In this document: piece after piece, positions 33,960 through 43,216 of the stretch
How positions within the stretch are numbered: the first letter of the stretch is position 1
How the letters are laid out: every line of letters starts with the position of its first letter
Assembly (NCBI RefSeq): GCF_016653295.1
Contig: NZ_NHSF01000013.1
Span: 1-46,341, forward strand
From: Halochromatium salexigens
GTDB taxonomy: Bacteria > Pseudomonadota > Gammaproteobacteria > Chromatiales > Chromatiaceae
Reading direction: 5' to 3'
DNA: 46,341 nt
Notes under the pieces: model-generated
What the model was told of the DNA's origin: nothing
The model's database searches: none
What the model saw: only the letters and a program-made list of their open reading frames with translations
Translations under genes and position numbers: made by a program

Positions 33960-35776
33960 TTCAAACTTCGCTTGGCCCTGCGCGCTGCGATGATCCGAGC
34001 ACGGGCGATTCGATCGATGACGCCTCCGTGCAGGATCTGGATCGAATCTTAGCGCGGCAATCCCTGGCGCCCGCCTTCGCGCCGATTGCCGAGCTGCGAC
34101 TGCGTGACCCGCATGGCTACCGCGGCCAGGTCAGCGGACCCGCTGACAGCCCACTGCGCCTACCCTTGACGCTGTTTGGCGTGGCCGAGCACTGTGGGCG
34201 CTCGGCAGAACTGACGCTGGCGGCCCTCAACAGCCTTGCCACACAATTCCAGGCGCAAGGACTCGGCGGCAAACTGTTCTATCGGGTCAGACGCGCGGCG
34301 CTCTACGACCCCGGCTTTTGCGCTGATCGGCTGCAGGACATCTTGACACAGGCGGGGTTGGAGCCGGACAGGCTCGTGCTGGGGCTTTCCGAGCATCGCG
34401 CCCACCAGTCCAGTCTGAAAGCATTGAGTCGATTGTTTGCCGATCTCCGGGCGCTCGGCATCCAGATGATGCTGTGCGGCTTCGGCGATACTCATGGCGG
34501 GCTCCTCGCCGTGCAGGCACTGCGCCCAGACTACATCGAATTGGGCCGCGGCCAGATCGAGATCCTGCGATCACCGGTGCCCAACCTTGATTTCGTGCGC
34601 GCTACCCTGGATGTGGCCCGGCGTTTCAATGCGCTGGTCGTCGCCACCGGGATTGACACCGAGCAGGATCTGCGCGCCGCCGAGGCGCTCGGTATCCCGC
34701 TTCTGCAGGGCCACTCGATCGGCGCGCTTGATCCAGCGCCGAGGAAACGGCTGCGCAAAAAGCTGTTTTGCGGCGCTGCAGACTCCGATGGCGGCCTGGG
34801 TGACGCGCAGACGGCGACGGTCGCCGGACTCGCAACCGAGATCCCACCCGTGTGCGCGGACTATAGCGTCGAGGAGGTCGGCGAGGTCTTTCATGCTGCG
34901 CGCCAACTGCAGACCCTGCCGGTGGTGGAAAAGGGCAAACCCCTTGGCCTTGTGCGGCGAATGGACTTTATGAATCTTTTCCTCAGCCGCTACGGACGCG
35001 ATCTACACGGCCGCAAACCGATCCGGTTATTCATGGATGCCAGGCCGGTGATGGTCGAGCACGACACCCCCATCAATGAGGTCAGTCAGAAGCTCACTGA
35101 CGACAACCAGAGCCATGCCCAGACCGACTTCCTGATCACGCGCAACGGTCGCTACCTAGGGGTCGGCTATATGGTCGATCTGCTGCGCGAGATCACCGCC
35201 TTGCAACTGCAAACGGCGCGCCATGCCAATCCGTTGAGCGGCCTGCCGGGCAACGTCCCGATCAATCAGCGAATCAACGAGATGTTGCGCAAGGGGCGTG
35301 CGTTCGTGGTCGTCTACGTGGATCTGGACCACTTCAAGCCGTTCAACGACGCCTATGGCTACAGCAAGGGGGACGAGGTGATCGTCGCGGTGGCGACGCT
35401 CTTACTGAGCGAATGTGGCACGCTGGGCGATTTCGTCGGCCATGTCGGTGGCGATGATTTCGTGATCCTGTTCGAGGATGACGACTGGGAGATGCGGTGC
35501 CGGCGCATCCTCGCGACCTTTGAGGCGCAGGCGCCGAGCTTCTACAACGCAACCGACCGTGAGAACGGCGGCCTCTGGGGTGAGGATCGCCAGGGCACTC
35601 GGGTGTTCTTTCCCTTTCTCAGTCTCTCGCTGGGCGCGGTGCGACCCGATCCAGACTGCTGTGACTCCTTCCACGATGTCGCGACCATGGCCGCCGATGC
35701 AAAGCACATGGCCAAGCAGCAAGCGGGCAACAGTCTGTTCATCGAGCGCCGCTGCGGACCGCATCGGGTCGCTTGA
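33956..35776 (+). CDS. EAL-CBS-GGDEF protein with degenerate active sites
   Basis: A 606-residue cytoplasmic protein starting within the stop of the previous gene (ATGA). Residues about 30-280 have an EAL fold but the EAL signature reads RGQVSGP, and the DDFG site reads LCGFGDT, so phosphodiesterase activity is unlikely. A CBS pair follows at about 300-420 (TLPVVEKGKPLGLVRR; DFLITRNGRYLGVGY). The GGDEF domain (about 430-590) has GGDDF at about 497 in place of GGDEF, with the DLDHFKPFNDAYGYSKGDE segment normal. It may bind c-di-GMP or GTP as a sensor, or keep weak cyclase activity. Co-translation with the active enzyme suggests it tunes it. Confidence 0.82.
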   Translation: MIQTSLGPARCDDPSTGDSIDDASVQDLDRILARQSLAPAFAPIAELRLRDPHGYRGQVSGPADSPLRLPLTLFGVAEHCGRSAELTLAALNSLATQFQAQGLGGKLFYRVRRAALYDPGFCADRLQDILTQAGLEPDRLVLGLSEHRAHQSSLKALSRLFADLRALGIQMMLCGFGDTHGGLLAVQALRPDYIELGRGQIEILRSPVPNLDFVRATLDVARRFNALVVATGIDTEQDLRAAEALGIPLLQGHSIGALDPAPRKRLRKKLFCGAADSDGGLGDAQTATVAGLATEIPPVCADYSVEEVGEVFHAARQLQTLPVVEKGKPLGLVRRMDFMNLFLSRYGRDLHGRKPIRLFMDARPVMVEHDTPINEVSQKLTDDNQSHAQTDFLITRNGRYLGVGYMVDLLREITALQLQTARHANPLSGLPGNVPINQRINEMLRKGRAFVVVYVDLDHFKPFNDAYGYSKGDEVIVAVATLLLSECGTLGDFVGHVGGDDFVILFEDDDWEMRCRRILATFEAQAPSFYNATDRENGGLWGEDRQGTRVFFPFLSLSLGAVRPDPDCCDSFHDVATMAADAKHMAKQQAGNSLFIERRCGPHRVA

Positions 35777-36011
35777 TCTTCAAGGGTGCGTCGGGATGGC
35801 GCACGACTCGACGAGATTCAGTTCCAGACCAGCTCAGCGCGCGTTTGCCAGTACACAGCCGGGTCCTCGGCGAGCGTCTCGATCAACACCTCAGCCTCCG
35901 CCTCCCAAGCGATGGCTACAGCGTTCAGATTCGACTGCAGTCTGAGCCCCGGCGCTGAACAGCTGCGGGCCGAACACTTCTGCTTGGTCGGCGCTGACTG
36001 AAGACGAGCCC
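35777..36011. other. Spacer with possible coding scrap, unidentified
   Basis: On the minus strand, text such as LNAVAIAWEAEAEVLIETLA followed by AVYWQTRAELVW and a stop near 35819 looks protein-like. I cannot name it, and no start is evident. It may be the 3' end of a decayed gene. Confidence 0.3.
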
Positions 36012-36183
<172 letters not shown>

Positions 36184-36499
36184 GGTGGTTCGCTGCTCTT
36201 AATAGGGTGAAAGTTACCAAGGCTCGTTGGCCGGGCGCGCATGGGCGGTTGGATTTCCTATCCTTCGCGAGGTCTGCCTAGAACCCGGCACACTTGCGTT
36301 GTAACATCGCGCGTTCCGCAACGATGTGGCCTTGGAGCACGCGGGCAACGGGGCCCTCGGCCGAGTCGCGTCGATGCCGGGGCAAGACTCCTCCCTTGCC
36401 GTTATTCGCTATCTATCCAAGCCGGGCTTTCGTCGCTCGTCATAACTGCAGGCCGACGCCGGCGCTGCGATATTGTTCAATTCCTCTCAGGTCGATCAA
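36184..36499. other. 316-bp upstream region of the GT39-type gene, no gene recognised
   Basis: Short frames only. The stretch is divergent between the nucleotidyltransferase remnant and the membrane glycosyltransferase. A GATATTGT at about 36,468-36,475 could be a -10 element, but I could not pair it with a convincing -35. Confidence 0.35.
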
Positions 36500-38140
36500 G
36501 TGGTTGTGGATTCCCGAGAAATACCCCCTCCGGAGCGCGCGCATCGTCGCCGCGAGGGTGATCCGATTTGCGCCAACGGCGAGTCCGGAGCGCCGACGGC
36601 AAGCGCCCCTGCGGTCCGCGTTGCGTTGCACGAGCAGCCGCTGGCGTCCGCCGAGCGTTGGCTGATCTTCGGACTGTTCTTATACTTTTCGCTGCAGGCG
36701 CTGATTCGCGCCACCGGAGCGGCGGCGCTGGAGCTCGATGAAAGCGAGCTTGCCGTCGTCGGCCAGTGGTGGCTTATCGGCTATAACAACCAGCCGCCGC
36801 TCTACGTTTGGCTGCAGGCGGTCGCATTCCGCGTGCTGGGCCTGGATCTCGCCGCGCTCAGCGTGCTGAAGAACGCGCTGCTCTTCACCACCTATCTCTT
36901 TACGTTCTTAGCCGCCCGTCGGCTGCTGCATGAACCGATGCGCGCGATCCTAGCGACGCTGTCGCTGCTGCTGATCGCGCAGTTGGCTTGGGAGGCGCAG
37001 CGCGACCTCAGCCATTCGGTGATGGTGACGACCGTGGCCGCCGCCAGCTTTTATGCGCTGCTGCGCTGGTACGCGCGCCCGAGCACGGCCGGCTACCTGC
37101 TGCTCGGCGTGCTGCTGGGGCTGGGGCTTCTGTCGAAGTACAACTATGTGCTGTTCGCCGGCGCCGTGCTGTTGACGCTGCTCACGGTGCGGCGCGGGCG
37201 CGCGCTGTTGTTCGATCCGCGGCTGCTGCTGACACTGCTGGTTGCGTCGGCGCTGGTGGCACCACATCTGGTTTGGCTGATGGGCGACCCGGGGCTGATT
37301 GCCGCTCTTCCGCATAAGCTCGATTTTGGCCAGCGCACTTGGCTGGTGTCGGGGCTCGGCAGTACGTTGGTGGCCATGGTGGACTTTCTGGCCCCCTGGT
37401 GGGTGATCATGCTGCTGGTGTTCCGGCTCGACTTCCTGCGCGCCATTGCCATGCCGCAGGACTCGGACCTGGGTTTTCCCCTGCGCCGCTATCTAGGCGC
37501 GCTGCTGCTGTTGCTGGCGGTTTTGCTGCTGCTCGGAGCCTCCCACTTCAAGGCACGCTGGATGTTGCCTCTGGTGCTGGTGGCACCAATCTATGTCTTC
37601 GGCACCATGGCGACCTCCGCCCTGACGCGCGTGCGGGTGCGCGCCTATATCGCCACGGCGCTCATCGCCGCTGCGCTGGTGCTTTCGGTGATGGGATGGC
37701 GGCTACACGACTGGCCGGTACCTGCCGGGCGTCAAGCCCTCGCCGAGCACTTCGACACGGTAGCAGAGAAGGCCCGCGAGATCGGCTTCGAGCAGGGCCT
37801 GATCATCTCCGAGCGGTTGTTGGACGCCGGCAATTTGCGCCTGCGATTTCCCGACAGTACCGGTTGGGCGAGCAGAGTCAACGGCGCTGCGCTCACCTGC
37901 GGGGGCAGCGATCTACTGGTCGTTTGGGATACCGAAGGGCGCGCCGCACTGCCGCAGGAGCTGAGGGAGTTGCTGATAGAGGGGTTGGGAGTCCCGCCGG
38001 GTGAGATCGAGGCTGCTCTGCCGCAGGCGTTGCAGCGGGCCGCGGCAGGTGCTGATTCGAGCATGAAGGCCTGGCCTGCATTGTTGGTCTGGCCTTCGCG
38101 GCTGAGGTCGGATTGCCATTGGACCGATGACGTATCCTAA
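36500..38140 (+). CDS. GT39/ArnT-type membrane glycosyltransferase
   Basis: A 546-residue polytopic inner-membrane protein. After a hydrophilic N-terminus come about ten or more hydrophobic helices. The first periplasmic loop has LELDESELAVVGQWW, the acidic motif typical of PMT_2/ArnT-like transferases that use polyprenyl-phosphate sugars. NNQPPLYVWLQ is another family landmark. The C-terminal about 120 residues are a soluble periplasmic part. It transfers a lipid-linked sugar to a lipid or glycan acceptor, identity unknown. The start is uncertain: there is no early ATG, and GTG 36500 and TTG 36473 are both possible. Standing alone, flanked by decayed material. Confidence 0.75.
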   Translation: MVVDSREIPPPERAHRRREGDPICANGESGAPTASAPAVRVALHEQPLASAERWLIFGLFLYFSLQALIRATGAAALELDESELAVVGQWWLIGYNNQPPLYVWLQAVAFRVLGLDLAALSVLKNALLFTTYLFTFLAARRLLHEPMRAILATLSLLLIAQLAWEAQRDLSHSVMVTTVAAASFYALLRWYARPSTAGYLLLGVLLGLGLLSKYNYVLFAGAVLLTLLTVRRGRALLFDPRLLLTLLVASALVAPHLVWLMGDPGLIAALPHKLDFGQRTWLVSGLGSTLVAMVDFLAPWWVIMLLVFRLDFLRAIAMPQDSDLGFPLRRYLGALLLLLAVLLLLGASHFKARWMLPLVLVAPIYVFGTMATSALTRVRVRAYIATALIAAALVLSVMGWRLHDWPVPAGRQALAEHFDTVAEKAREIGFEQGLIISERLLDAGNLRLRFPDSTGWASRVNGAALTCGGSDLLVVWDTEGRAALPQELRELLIEGLGVPPGEIEAALPQALQRAAAGADSSMKAWPALLVWPSRLRSDCHWTDDVS

Positions 38141-38497
38141 TCGAGCGCGGCCAAGGACGGCTGAGCCGACGGCCAGCGAGGGCGGTTCGCTCCGGCAGCC
38201 GATAGCCCGACCGCAGGAATCGCAGCCGCCGACGACCACCAACGCGTGTTCACGCCTAGACGTCCCTCCTTGTAGAGGGTCTTCGCAGCGATGACTACGG
38301 CTGATCGATGCTCCTGGCGCGAGGCCGAGCAGTGGCTGAATGCGCTGCTGCATTCAACCCCACTGGGCTGACAGACAACAAGGTCGTTGCCGGTCTGGTG
38401 TGTCTGCCCGTAAGTCGTCCGGAGTTGCACCTCAATGCCGCGCGATCTGGCTCCCATTACTCCCATCTGCGACGGGATGGAGCGCTCGCCTCCGCCG
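38141..38497. other. 357-bp convergent intergenic region
   Basis: This lies between the GT39-type gene and the AhpC/TSA gene, which face each other. A short plus frame at about 38,290 (MTTADRCSWREAEQWLNALLH) may be a scrap of a lost gene; I cannot identify it. No clear terminator seen. Confidence 0.4.
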
Positions 38498-39256
38498 CTA
38501 ATCGCCGACCTGATCCAACGCCGCAATGATCGCGGCCGGCTCCATACGCTGGCGATAATCGACGTCGGCAAACGCAGCGCGAATCACGCCGTCACCATCG
38601 ATCACGAAGGTTGCCGGCACCGGCAACACCCGCCGATCGGGGCCGTTGTACTCGGTCAGATCCAAGCCGAGACGCTCACGGTAGACGGCATCCAGATCGG
38701 CAGGGACCTCGAAGTAGAGGTCATAGGCTTGCATCACCCGATCATCCAGGTCGCTCAACACCTCGAACGCATAGCCGTCGTCCTCGACCTGCTCACGGGA
38801 TTTGTCCGGCAATTGCGGCGTGACCGCGACGAGCTGCGCGCCGCGGGCCTCGATCTCGGGCAGGGATTGCTGCAAGGCACGCAGCTGCAGATTGCAGTAG
38901 GGACACCAGGCACCGCGGTAGAAGGTCAGCACCACCGGCCCTTCGGCGAGCAGATCGGCGAGCCGCACGTGCTCACCGAAGGCGTTCGGCAGGCTGAAGT
39001 CGGGCGCCTGAGCGCCGACCGCCAGTCCTGGCTCTGGCATTGCAGTCGCCAGATCCTCCGCGGCGCGTTGCATGATGGCCCGATCGGCCGCATCGAGCTT
39101 GGGTCCGCCGGTCTTGGCGCGTTCCGCCTGAAAGGCGTCCAGTGCCTGTTGATAGCTCGGCAGGGGCGCGTCGGTCGCGGTCTCGGCTTGCGCAGCTGAC
39201 GCCAAGAGCAGCGAGGAGGAGAGCAGTGTGATGAGGGGAAGCGATCGCTTTTGCAT
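38498..39256 (-). CDS. Exported AhpC/TSA-family peroxiredoxin-like protein
   Basis: A 252-residue protein. The start at 39256 (MQKRSLPL) has GAGG five bases upstream and a signal peptide (LITLLSSSLLLASAAQA). A helical segment of about 60 residues precedes the thioredoxin fold, which has FYRGAWCPYCNLQLRAL at about residues 110-125. The active site is thus CPYC, as in AhpC/TSA proteins that carry both a peroxidatic and a nearby resolving Cys. The rest of the fold (LVAVTPQLPDKS, PVPATFVIDGDGVIRAAF) is complete. It probably reduces peroxides or acts as a thiol oxidoreductase in the periplasm. Same strand as, and downstream of, a TlpA-like protein that could be its reductant. Confidence 0.82.
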   Translation of the reverse strand: MQKRSLPLITLLSSSLLLASAAQAETATDAPLPSYQQALDAFQAERAKTGGPKLDAADRAIMQRAAEDLATAMPEPGLAVGAQAPDFSLPNAFGEHVRLADLLAEGPVVLTFYRGAWCPYCNLQLRALQQSLPEIEARGAQLVAVTPQLPDKSREQVEDDGYAFEVLSDLDDRVMQAYDLYFEVPADLDAVYRERLGLDLTEYNGPDRRVLPVPATFVIDGDGVIRAAFADVDYRQRMEPAAIIAALDQVGD

Positions 39257-39408
39257 CTTAGCCTCTGGTGATCGGGTGGTGGTCACGAAGCGAGTCGTCG
39301 CGTCAGTGGCTCGAGGTTGATTGGCCTCAACGCAACGTCGCCGTGGGTGCGGTTACGCCGCCGCTGTGGTGAACGGCTGGAATGGCAGCGGGAAGACTTC
39401 TCGATTCG

Positions 39409-39969
39409 TTAACCCGCCACCAACGCCAGCACCTGATCGCGCAGTGGCGGCTGATCCCAGTGCGCCTCGCCGATCATCCGTAGCGCGATCCGGCCCTGCG
39501 GATCGATCACATCGGTCACCGGCAGCACCGGTACCGACCAGGCCGATGCCGCGTGCATCCGCGGGTCGGGCAGCAAGGGAAAGCCGACAGCGACCGTTTC
39601 GGCGAAGGTGGCCACCGTTTCCGGGCTGTCGCCTGCGGCCACCCCCCAGACAGCGACCTCGGGATGCTGGCGCGCGAGGGCATCCAAGGCCGGCATCTCG
39701 GCCTTGCAGGCGCGGCAGTAGACGGACCAGAAGTTGACCACGACGACGCGCCCCCGCTGGGCGCTGAGATCGTAGGTCTCCCCATCGAGCGCGGTGAGCC
39801 GCAGCGCCGGGGCGCTCGGCCTCGGATGCAACCGCTGCAGTCCGCGGCCGACGGCGGCAGAGGGTACTGTCACAGCCAAGAGAGGCAGCGCTGCGAGGCA
39901 CGCAAGCAGCCGGCGGCGGCTCAGTGCCATAGGTGGGGCAGAATCGAACGCGTCGGTTGGAGACAGCAT
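39409..39969 (-). CDS. TlpA/ResA-like thioredoxin-fold protein
   Basis: A 186-residue protein with N-terminal SRRRLLACLAALPLLAV, a twin-arginine-like signal, so it acts outside the cytoplasm. The start at 39969 has AAGGA seven bases upstream; ATG 39930 (MALSRRR) is an alternative. The thioredoxin fold shows VVVVNFWSVYCRACKAEMPAL with the active site CRAC (about residue 84), and a later cis-Pro region (VLPVTDVIDPQGRIALRMIG). It probably reduces disulfides in cytochrome c maturation or supplies a peroxiredoxin. It lies between the unknown Cys/His protein and the AhpC/TSA gene on one strand, a likely transcription unit. Confidence 0.82.
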   Translation of the reverse strand: MLSPTDAFDSAPPMALSRRRLLACLAALPLLAVTVPSAAVGRGLQRLHPRPSAPALRLTALDGETYDLSAQRGRVVVVNFWSVYCRACKAEMPALDALARQHPEVAVWGVAAGDSPETVATFAETVAVGFPLLPDPRMHAASAWSVPVLPVTDVIDPQGRIALRMIGEAHWDQPPLRDQVLALVAG

Positions 39970-40093
39970 CTAGGAATCCTTGCAGCGAGGCGCTGCTGCG
40001 GGTACCAATCGGGCGCTGCAGGCACTCCCGCAGCGCGTGGCTGGACTCCGATGCCCGGCCATTTCCGCTGACCGGGTCTCGGCGTGCAAGCGG

Positions 40094-40537
40094 CTATTGC
40101 ACCTCGCCGCTGAACTGGAACCAGCCATCCTCGTAGACGTATTCGTGCATGTCTTCATGCGCCTGCTGGGTCCAAACGGTCTCGAAGCCATCAGCCGTTT
40201 TCACCATGAAGGCGTCGACGACCATGGTGTTGTACTTGTCGTCGACGGTTCCGGTCGCACGCGCCTCTTCAAGCACATGGCGGACCTTGACATCACGCGG
40301 CAGATTAGAAAGGAAGAAGTACTCACCATCGGGCTGCTGCAACACGAACGTCGGCTCAAAAGCAAGATGCGGGTCGAGCTTGTTGGCCGGGCAGGTATGG
40401 CCGCCGTGGGCGCAGCCATGGCCGTTGATCTTGCCGGTGATGGTCTCCGCCTGGGCGACGCCCCCAGCGAGGACGCCGAGGAGGCCGATCAGCGGCGGCA
40501 CAGCGGTGCGAAGCGCACGGGTCATTGCGTTGTTCAT
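40094..40537 (-). CDS. Exported protein of unknown function with Cys/His-rich start
   Basis: A 147-residue protein. The signal peptide (AVPPLIGLLGVLAGGVAQA) is clear. The mature start has GHGCAHGGHTCPANKLDPHLAFEP, with two Cys and four His, which could bind copper or haem or form a disulfide. The remainder is beta-rich (FVLQQPDGEYFFLSNLPRD; VVDAFMVKTADGFETVW). I know no family name. It is the first gene of a run with a TlpA-like protein (gap 124 bases) and a peroxiredoxin, so metal handling or thiol redox in the periplasm is a fair guess only. Confidence 0.65.
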   Translation of the reverse strand: MNNAMTRALRTAVPPLIGLLGVLAGGVAQAETITGKINGHGCAHGGHTCPANKLDPHLAFEPTFVLQQPDGEYFFLSNLPRDVKVRHVLEEARATGTVDDKYNTMVVDAFMVKTADGFETVWTQQAHEDMHEYVYEDGWFQFSGEVQ

Positions 40538-40826
40538 GAGTGATCTCCTGCTGAAAGGTCTTGCTGAGTGAAACGGCTTGATCAGGCTTGATCAGGACGG
40601 GGTGGCAGGGCGAGCAGTGCGCTTGCCTCCCATCATCCCGTCATTGGCTAAGACCCGCTGAGGCGACTGGCTCTTTCAGCCCGACTCATGGATGTCGCCA
40701 TCGGATTCGACGAGCGGGCGCCCTTGAGTGCAATCCCCCCGGTTTCGCGAGGTTAAAGGGGCCATGATGACGGCGTTGCATCGGTTGCACTGAAATATCA
40801 CACGGGAGTGAACGGTCCCACTGGCC

Positions 40827-41579
40827 ATGATGGCGACCACCGACTCTTACCCATTCCGCGAATTGAGGCTTCTGCCGGGCTCCTCCCTGCGGTTACGAGG
40901 CCGCTGCGTCAGCATCCCGGCGAGCTATCGCGCGACTTGGCCCGATGGCTTTGGGGCTCGTGGCTGGAAGCTCGATGCCAACCTGGATGACCCCGAGATC
41001 ATCGCCGCGACCAGCGATGCCAGCGGCACCATTCCGACCTCGGTCTTGGTCCATGATGCCCTGGATCATCTGCTCTGCGGGTTCGCGCCCAGTGGCCATC
41101 GCGCCGAAGCGATGGCCCTCGAGCAGCTGGCGCGACGCACCGGCTCCGACCCAACCCCGGACTATCGGCAGATGGCCCGCGAGGATCTGCTCACCGGCCA
41201 GGTGGTTGGCGAGCCACTGTACCGATTCATCGGCGCAGAGCTCCGTCATCAGCTGCCGACGACGGCGGCCGACTGGGATGATCGCTCGGTGGTGAATGCG
41301 CTGCGCGAGCGACTCGGTGACGAGGCACTGGTCGAGCAGCTGGTCCAGCGCATGGCCGGGCTCGGGCATGCCGGTCGACCGCACGCCCTGCTGAGTTGGC
41401 GCGTCACCGGCTTTGCGTACGCCCGCCGCACCGAGCTTGGACTGCGCCTGCAGCGCCTGCTCGAGCAGATGGACGCCTGGGTCGACGCCGAGGGATTGAC
41501 CGAAACGGCCGGCGAGATCCGCATTGGGCAGGGCGGCTGCGCCTTTGTCGCCGATCAGGGACCGCGCTTGGAGGTTTAA
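40827..41579 (+). CDS. Hypothetical cytoplasmic protein
   Basis: A 250-residue protein with no signal peptide and no family I recognise. The centre has SVLVHDALDHLLCGFAPSGHRAEAMAL, an H-D-x4-H arrangement that could be a metal or catalytic site, followed by acidic helices. The C-terminal third is helical (LRLQRLLEQMDAWVDAEG). The start is ATG 40827 or 40830; the ribosome site is weak. It is divergent from the exported Cys/His gene and converges on a metallo-hydrolase gene. Codon usage looks normal for the window. Confidence 0.6.
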   Translation: MMATTDSYPFRELRLLPGSSLRLRGRCVSIPASYRATWPDGFGARGWKLDANLDDPEIIAATSDASGTIPTSVLVHDALDHLLCGFAPSGHRAEAMALEQLARRTGSDPTPDYRQMAREDLLTGQVVGEPLYRFIGAELRHQLPTTAADWDDRSVVNALRERLGDEALVEQLVQRMAGLGHAGRPHALLSWRVTGFAYARRTELGLRLQRLLEQMDAWVDAEGLTETAGEIRIGQGGCAFVADQGPRLEV

Positions 41580-41653
41580 CAAGGCTGTTCGTCGAGACTG
41601 CTTTCGGCAACCTAGACGCCATTCTGGACACGGGACTGAGCCCTGTCCTCGCA

Positions 41654-42598
41654 TCACCGGCCCCGCGGCTCGAGCCCGAAGCAGTCCAGATCCGAGGCGA
41701 CGCTCAGCGCGCCCGGATAGACAGCGCGAATCCGCGCCAGACTGTCATCCAAGGCCCGCTCCGAGCGGCGCATCAGATGGCTCAGCACCAGATGCTTGAC
41801 CCCGGCCGTCTTGGCGATCTCAGCGATCTCCGAGGGCAGGGCATGCAGCCGTGCGGCGATCGCTCCCGCCTGCTCGGGCACGGCATGGTCCATGATCAAT
41901 AGATCGGCATCGCGCGCAAAGTCGACAAACCAGGGATCATCGCCATTCAGATCCCCGCTGAAGACGATGCGCTGATCACCCACGTCGATGCGATAGGCCA
42001 GCGCCGGGACCGGGCCATGGGTGACGCCGATGGCACTGACCCGATAGTCATCCGTCTCCAACACGGGGATCGGCTCCTGGCTGTCCGCCTCCAGCGTGTG
42101 GCGCTCCAGCCTGACCAGCCCATCGCTGCCATCGAGATAACCGGCGAGGTAGCCGAACGCCCCGGTCTGCGCAGCAAGTAACCCCTGCAGATAGCTCTCG
42201 AGATCCGGGTAGTCCCCGCCGCCGGTTGGGCCGGCAATCGGCAACGCCCGGCTGCGCGGGCTGAAATAGCCGCTCTTCAGCAGCGCCGGCAGGTCGGTCG
42301 CATGGTCGGCGTGCAGATGCGTGAGTGCGATCAGATCGAGGTCCGCGAAGCGCGCACTGCTGGCCCCATAGCGCGCGAAACTGCCGCCACCGAGGTCGAC
42401 CAGCACCCGCGCCTTGCCCTCCAGCCACAGCAGATAGCCCGCGCTGGCGCGCTCCTGCTGGGCCTCCGGACCGCCGGAGCCGAGCACCTGTACCGCAACC
42501 GGTGCCTCGCAGGTGCTGGCAGCGATGCTGCTCCCCGCGCCCAGGCTGGCTACGAGCAACAACCCTGTGGCGAGTTGCCATCGTTTTAAGGTTCGCAT
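41654..42598 (-). CDS. Periplasmic MBL-fold metallo-hydrolase
   Basis: A 314-residue protein. The start at 42598 (MRTLKRWQ) has GGTGAGA upstream. The signal peptide is LATGLLLVASLGAGSSIAA. The metal motif THLHADHATDLPALLKSG (H-x-H-x-D-H, about residue 94) and later VTHGPVPALAYRI, FSGDLNGDDPWFVDFARDADLLIMDHA and LSHLMRR supply the remaining ligands. The arrangement is that of RNase Z-like/arylsulfatase-type MBL enzymes found outside the cytoplasm. The substrate is unknown. The upstream gene on the same strand ends right at this start, so the two are probably coupled. Confidence 0.82.
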   Translation of the reverse strand: MRTLKRWQLATGLLLVASLGAGSSIAASTCEAPVAVQVLGSGGPEAQQERASAGYLLWLEGKARVLVDLGGGSFARYGASSARFADLDLIALTHLHADHATDLPALLKSGYFSPRSRALPIAGPTGGGDYPDLESYLQGLLAAQTGAFGYLAGYLDGSDGLVRLERHTLEADSQEPIPVLETDDYRVSAIGVTHGPVPALAYRIDVGDQRIVFSGDLNGDDPWFVDFARDADLLIMDHAVPEQAGAIAARLHALPSEIAEIAKTAGVKHLVLSHLMRRSERALDDSLARIRAVYPGALSVASDLDCFGLEPRGR

Positions 42599-42603
42599 TG
42601 ATC

Positions 42604-43065
42604 TCACCCGGTGAGGCTTGAGCCCAGTAATCGCCCCAGCCAGGTCGGCCGTGGGGACGGAGCGTCGAGCGCCGCGTGGAGATCGAGCGGCGGCATCAAG
42701 CTGATGATCCAGCCTGGCACGGGTGGCTGATCGCTGAAGCCACAGACGACACCGAGCCGTCGCGGGTGGTAGACCTTGATGAAGGTCGGGGTCTCGAGAT
42801 CGTCAGCATAGACGATGCCGCAATAGTCCTCCCGGTGCTCACGATGCAGTAGCGCATCGAGGTTAGTGATGAATGATTCGACCGCAGCCGCCTCGGCTGG
42901 CTCAGCCGGTGGCGCCTCATCGAGGTCATAGAGATACCAGCCGGCCGCGGCATCACGGCGCAGGCTGGTCCACAACTGATCGAGCTGGTGCCAGCGCAGT
43001 GTGGAGGTAAAGCTTCCGCGGAAACGGCTGAGAAATGAAACGGCACTGTCGTGGGTCTCTTGCAT
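42604..43065 (-). CDS. Hypothetical protein upstream of the MBL hydrolase
   Basis: A 153-residue soluble protein (start MQETHDS at 43065; the frame is open back to a GTG at 43137). It begins with FLSRFRGSFTSTLRWHQLDQLW and has a middle strand-rich part (DYCGIVYADDLETPTFIKVYHP) and an end VPGWIISLMPPLDL. I do not recognise the family. It ends five bases before the MBL start. No signal peptide is visible, while its neighbour is exported, so a shared pathway is uncertain. Confidence 0.55.
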   Translation of the reverse strand: MQETHDSAVSFLSRFRGSFTSTLRWHQLDQLWTSLRRDAAAGWYLYDLDEAPPAEPAEAAAVESFITNLDALLHREHREDYCGIVYADDLETPTFIKVYHPRRLGVVCGFSDQPPVPGWIISLMPPLDLHAALDAPSPRPTWLGRLLGSSLTG

Positions 43066-43216
43066 GGTGATCACGTCGTTTTGGGGTGGCGTCATGAGGG
43101 ATGAGGTGGATGGCTGCGAAGGTTCGCTGCAGATCACCCGTTAGGACCGTCCCCGTGGCGGCCTTCTTTCGCCATCAACGTCGCCTGCTGACCGAGAGTG
43201 CACACTGACCTAAGCC

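Noticed and set aside
40583-40607. Tandem GCTTGATCAG repeats upstream of the exported Cys/His gene
   Set aside because: Only two copies of ten bases; could be an operator but also chance, with no further support.
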